This document shows positions 6,665-8,963 of a stretch of 8,963 nt of DNA, one piece after another. The notes below the pieces were generated by a model, which had not been told where the DNA came from, did no database searches, and worked only from the letters and a program-made list of their open reading frames with translations. The DNA is from Pseudomonadota bacterium. Its GTDB lineage: Bacteria > Pseudomonadota > Alphaproteobacteria > Caulobacterales > Caulobacteraceae. How positions within the stretch are numbered: position 1 is the first letter of the stretch; each line of letters starts with the position of its first letter. The translations under genes were made by a program, and so were the position numbers. The stretch is taken from positions 1 to 8,963 of the forward strand of contig JAEYQX010000124.1 in NCBI GenBank assembly GCA_023409795.1, given 5' to 3'.

Positions 6665-7128
6665 CAGGCTGCGTCCTGCCTGGCCTTCTCGACGGTGACG
6701 ATGGCCAGGCATTCGCGCGTCTGGGCGACATATTCAGGCGTCGAGTCCTCGGCCTTCTGCGGCAGGGGCAGGCCGGCGCGCTGGGCCGTGTTGACCGCCT
6801 GGGCGTCGCTGTCCAGTTCGCGCACCGAACGCACCAGCTTGATGAAGTCCATGCGCGGGGCCTCGGCGACCCGGGCCGTCAGTTCGGCATCGAACGTGCC
6901 CTCGCGGGCGCGCTTGGCGGCCGAGATGGCTTCGTTGCAGGTCACCTGGCGCAGGCGATAGTCCAGCGGCGACAGCGAGGCCTCGATGCGGGCGGCGACC
7001 TGTTCATCGGTTTCCACGGCCGCGGCGGCCGCTTCGCTGGCGACGACCTCGGGCGCATCCGATGAATCGGTGCAGGCACCCAGCGACAGCACGGCGGCGA
7101 CGGCCACAAGGCCGGACTTGATCTTCAT
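6664..7128 (-). CDS. Small alanine-rich lipoprotein of unknown function
   Basis: This 154-residue protein has a clear lipoprotein signal: MKIK, a hydrophobic stretch (residues 6-16), and lipobox LGAC with C19 as the lipidated residue. Residue +2 is threonine, not aspartate, so sorting to the outer membrane is expected. After it come an alanine- and acid-rich linker (20-46) and a mostly helical soluble domain (47-154). Two further cysteines, C64 and C140, could form a disulfide in the periplasm. The domain is not one I recognise. ATG 7128-7126 is chosen because AGGAGG lies nine bases upstream and the lipobox is placed correctly; the longer frame back to 7284 adds an arginine-rich extension that would bury the signal peptide. 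The stop overlaps the ATG of a 36-aa ORF. An FNR/FixK-type box lies 143 bases upstream, shared with the divergent IclR gene. Confidence 0.85.
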   Translation of the reverse strand: MKIKSGLVAVAAVLSLGACTDSSDAPEVVASEAAAAAVETDEQVAARIEASLSPLDYRLRQVTCNEAISAAKRAREGTFDAELTARVAEAPRMDFIKLVRSVRELDSDAQAVNTAQRAGLPLPQKAEDSTPEYVAQTRECLAIVTVEKARQDAA

Positions 7129-7137
7129 GGGGACAGC

Positions 7138-7143
7138 CCTCCT
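7138..7143 (-). promoter_or_regulatory. Ribosome binding site that fixes the lipoprotein start
   Basis: AGGAGG on the minus strand (7143-7138) is a perfect Shine-Dalgarno nine bases before ATG 7128. It decides against the longer in-frame extension to 7284. Confidence 0.85.
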
Positions 7144-7270
7144 GGAACAACTAAAAGAGCCGAACGGCCCGGCTGCTGATCCTAGGGCGGGGCGCACCGG
7201 TCGATAGCGCCACAGATATGGGGGTAGCCGCAGCTTGGCCCGGCGATTCAGCCGCGCCGCGAACGAGGTT

Positions 7271-7284
7271 TTGATTTCAATCAA
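7271..7284. promoter_or_regulatory. Perfect FNR/FixK-type binding site
   Basis: TTGATTTCAATCAA matches the FNR/FixK consensus TTGAT-N4-ATCAA at all ten defined bases. It lies in the divergent region, centred near 7277.5, 90 bases before the IclR ATG and 149 bases before the lipoprotein ATG (centre to start). Candidate -10 hexamers begin about 27 bases from its centre on either side (TTCTAA at 7304 plus, TGAATC at 7250 minus). That is within a few bases of class II activator spacing, so it could serve either gene. FNR/Crp-family regulators of this type respond to low oxygen or nitric oxide. Which member binds here, and whether it activates or represses, cannot be read from this window. Confidence 0.65.
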
Positions 7285-7303
7285 GTCCTTGGCACGGCTG
7301 GCC

Positions 7304-7329
7304 TTCTAAAAGCCGTCACGAGCTTCTAA
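7304..7329 (+). promoter_or_regulatory. Two candidate -10 elements for the IclR gene
   Basis: TTCTAA occurs twice, at 7304-7309 and 7324-7329, each resembling a -10 hexamer. The first would place the start of transcription near 7316, with the FNR/FixK box centred close to -39 to -41. The second would start near 7336. No good -35 is properly spaced from either, which fits an activator-dependent promoter or simply a poor prediction. Confidence 0.3.
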
Positions 7330-7346
7330 CCTGTGCCTTGAACAGG
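7330..7346. promoter_or_regulatory. Possible IclR autoregulatory operator
   Basis: CCTGT (7330-7334) and ACAGG (7342-7346) form perfect 5-base inverted arms around seven bases. They lie directly after the second -10 candidate and before the ribosome site of the IclR gene. IclR-family proteins usually bind short imperfect palindromes near their own promoters, so position and size fit. The arms are short, and chance is a real alternative. Confidence 0.25.
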
Positions 7347-7352
7347 CTTACT

Positions 7353-7357
7353 GAGGA
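7353..7357 (+). promoter_or_regulatory. Ribosome binding site that fixes the IclR start
   Basis: GAGGA lies ten bases before ATG 7368 and supports it over the in-frame TTG at 7338, which has no comparable site and would add ten residues ahead of the conserved domain. Confidence 0.7.
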
Positions 7358-7367
7358 CCGGCACGAC

Positions 7368-8135
7368 ATGGCTGAGGCAGGGGAACGTCGAAGCGGCATC
7401 CAGTCGGTGGGCATCGGCCTGCGCGTGCTGGATGTCCTGGCATCGCTGAACGGCTCGGCCGCCCTGGGCACGATTGCGGCGGCGTCGGACCTGTCGTCGT
7501 CCCAAGCCCACCGCTACCTGGCCAGCCTGATCGCGGCGGGCATGGCCCAGCAGGATCCCACCAGTGGCCGCTATGAGCTGGGGCCGGGGGCCCTGAAGCT
7601 GGGCCTGGCGGCCCTGTCGCGCATCGACAGCTTCCGCGAGTCGGTGGTCGCCCTGATTGCCTTCATGGAAGAGACGGGCCGCACGGTGCAGATGGCGGCC
7701 CTTGGCCCGACCGGACCCATTGTGGTGCGCTGGATCATGGGGACGCCGGCCATTTCGACGTCGCTGATGGTGGGGGCACCCCTGCCGCTGCTGACCTCGG
7801 CCACGGGGCACGTCTTCCTGGCCTTCCGCTCGCCCAACACCACGCGTGAGATCGTCGAGCGCGAGACCCGCACCTATCTGAAGCCGACCGATGTCGAGGC
7901 CCTGCGCCAGCGGGTCCGCAAGAAGGGCTATTCGTCGATCCAGGGGGACCTGATCCCCGGACTGCGCGCGACGGCCGTGCCCATTTTTGACCTTCAGGGC
8001 GAGGTGGTCTTTACGGCCACCATGCTGGCCACCGACGTGTTCGACCCTGCCTACGACGACCAGGCGCGCGAACGCCTGATCGAGGTCTGCGACGAGATCA
8101 CCCTGTCCACCGGGGGTGTCCGCCCGGTGGTCTGA
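7368..8135 (+). CDS. IclR-family transcriptional regulator
   Basis: This 255-residue protein has the normal length and two-domain layout of the family. The N-terminal winged helix-turn-helix spans about residues 11-75: the first helix begins IQSVGIGLRVLDVL, the recognition helix contains SSSQAHRYLASL (43-54), and the wing is GRYELG (67-72). The C-terminal effector domain (about 85-250) carries LTSATGHVFLAF (142-153) and GYSSIQGDLIPGLRATAVPIFD (188-208), the usual ligand-pocket segments. IclR proteins generally sense small organic acids or aromatic intermediates and control catabolic genes, often with self-repression. Here the likely target is the divergent lipoprotein unit, itself, or the reductase gene that converges on it. 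The ligand is not predictable. It is the only complete gene on the plus strand, and its stop lies four bases from the reductase stop. Confidence 0.93.
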   Translation: MAEAGERRSGIQSVGIGLRVLDVLASLNGSAALGTIAAASDLSSSQAHRYLASLIAAGMAQQDPTSGRYELGPGALKLGLAALSRIDSFRESVVALIAFMEETGRTVQMAALGPTGPIVVRWIMGTPAISTSLMVGAPLPLLTSATGHVFLAFRSPNTTREIVERETRTYLKPTDVEALRQRVRKKGYSSIQGDLIPGLRATAVPIFDLQGEVVFTATMLATDVFDPAYDDQARERLIEVCDEITLSTGGVRPVV

Positions 8136-8139
8136 GCCG

Positions 8140-8963
8140 TCAGGCGGCGGCCTTGCGCAGGTCGCTGCGGCTGTCGGCGGCCAGCTCGGGGTTCAGGGTC
8201 TTGCCCAGCAGCCGTCGGGCCGAGGCAAAGTCGCGCGGCTGGTCCAGGCAGACTGCCCCCACCAGGGTGCCGCCGCAGGTATAGAGCCGCACATGGTCGC
8301 CGCGCGCGATGACGCTGTCGCCCTCGGCCGGCTCGCCCAGGATCTGCAGGTTGTGGCTGCACTGGGCCGTCCAGAACCAGGGCGCAGGCTCGGCCTCGGC
8401 AGGCAGGTTCATGATGGCCAGGGCCGCCGCGCGGGCCGATGACTGGGCGTGGGCCCAGGTTTCCATGCGGCCGAGGCTGTCGCCGCGCTGGCGCACGGCC
8501 AAGTCGCCGATGGCAAGGATGCGGGCATCCTCGCGCGAGCGATAGTCGTCCCCGACCACCACGCCGCCCAGGACGCTCAGCCCGGCCTGTTCGGCCAGCT
8601 GTGAGCAGGGGATGATGCCGATCCCCACGATGACAAGGTCAGCCACCAGCGGGGCAGCCCCTTCAAGGTGAACCTGGACCGAGCCGTCCGGCTGGGCCTG
8701 CATGGCCGAGATGACACTGCGGGTGCGGATCTCGATGCCCTCGCGCGCGTGGGCCTGGGCCAGCCAGTCTGCCGCCTCGGCCGGGATGTTGCGGCCCAGG
8801 ATGCGCTCGCCCGTTTCTAGGACCGTGGCGCTGAGCCCCAGGCCCTTCAGGGTCGAGGCGGCCTCCAGCCCGATCACGCCGCCGCCGACGATGACGGCCC
8901 GCTGGCCGGGGCGCGCCGCCGCCGCCAGGGCGCGGGCATCCTCGGTCGTGCGCAGGTAATGCA
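8140..8963 (-). CDS. FAD-dependent ferredoxin/rubredoxin reductase, C-terminal two-thirds
   Basis: The frame is open from the right edge to TGA (8142-8140), giving 273 residues; about 135 N-terminal residues of a usual ~410 are missing. The visible part starts HYLRTTEDARAL, then the NAD(P)H-binding Rossmann motif VIVGGGVIGLEAA, then IVGIGIIP, the FAD-contacting AIGDLA, and RMETWAHAQ. The C-terminal reductase domain includes PWFW and later DQPRDFASARRLL. This pattern is that of flavoproteins passing electrons from NAD(P)H to a ferredoxin or rubredoxin for a cytochrome P450 or Rieske oxygenase (putidaredoxin-reductase type). The GTG at 8877 is not the start: it encodes V of GGGVIGLE. A partner ferredoxin or oxygenase is not in the window. 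The usual PN after the second glycine motif reads PC here, a minor difference. Nitrite reductase-type homologues are less likely given the reductase C-terminal domain. Confidence 0.9.
   Translation of the reverse strand, partial: HYLRTTEDARALAAAARPGQRAVIVGGGVIGLEAASTLKGLGLSATVLETGERILGRNIPAEAADWLAQAHAREGIEIRTRSVISAMQAQPDGSVQVHLEGAAPLVADLVIVGIGIIPCSQLAEQAGLSVLGGVVVGDDYRSREDARILAIGDLAVRQRGDSLGRMETWAHAQSSARAAALAIMNLPAEAEPAPWFWTAQCSHNLQILGEPAEGDSVIARGDHVRLYTCGGTLVGAVCLDQPRDFASARRLLGKTLNPELAADSRSDLRKAAA

Noticed and set aside
7129..7284. In-frame N-terminal extension of the lipoprotein to 7284
   Set aside because: It would place an arginine-rich segment ahead of the signal peptide and cover the FNR/FixK box, while a perfect AGGAGG supports the start at 7128.
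7289..7305. TTGGCACG resembling the -24 element of a sigma-54 promoter
   Set aside because: The expected TTGC -12 element is absent at the strict spacing; the bases there read GCCTT.
8140..8877. Reductase as a 245-aa complete gene starting at GTG 8877
   Set aside because: That GTG encodes the valine of GGGVIGLE within the Rossmann motif, and the frame stays open to the window edge; the gene is truncated by the window, not short.

Overview
The window is GC-rich, dense DNA from a proteobacterium. I favour an alphaproteobacterium of the Caulobacterales/Brevundimonas type, because of the very high GC at third codon positions, the GTCATCC-ended palindromic repeat and the ligase-associated repair cluster. 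That placement is inference and only moderately sure. Nearly all genes lie on the minus strand; the exception is one IclR-family regulator.

Region 1-313 (minus) is the 5' end of mrpA, the large subunit of a multi-subunit monovalent cation/H+ antiporter, which runs off the left edge. Region 393-6443 (minus) is the complete four-gene ligase-associated DNA repair cluster. In transcription order it encodes a beta-CASP/metallo-beta-lactamase exonuclease, an ATP-dependent DNA ligase (4-base overlap), an Lhr-type DEXH helicase, and the metallophosphoesterase PdeM (1-base gap from the helicase). Together they should unwind, trim and seal broken DNA. The cluster is split between ligase and helicase by a 246-base gap that holds a 161-base, multi-hairpin repeat. 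The helicase starts at GTG with no Shine-Dalgarno, just after a TATAAA sequence, so it may have its own leaderless promoter.

Upstream of the cluster, a Rho-independent terminator (6482-6522, minus) closes a small transcription unit. That unit contains a 154-aa outer-membrane-type lipoprotein (6664-7128) and a coupled 36-aa open reading frame (6554-6664) that overlaps it by one base at TGATG. No clear promoter or Shine-Dalgarno lies between this terminator and the exonuclease start.

The 239-base divergent region between the lipoprotein and the IclR regulator (7368-8135, plus) holds a perfect FNR/FixK-type box (TTGAT-N4-ATCAA, 7271-7284), candidate -10 elements and a small palindrome that could be an IclR operator. 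The regulator converges with four bases to spare on the 3' end of a ferredoxin-NAD(P)+ reductase-type flavoprotein gene (8140-8963, minus) that runs off the right edge.

No tRNA, rRNA, CRISPR array, prophage or transposase was seen. The core of the window is a known system. The less expected parts are the repeat inside the operon, the FNR/FixK box, the 36-aa ORF and the terminator just upstream of the repair cluster.
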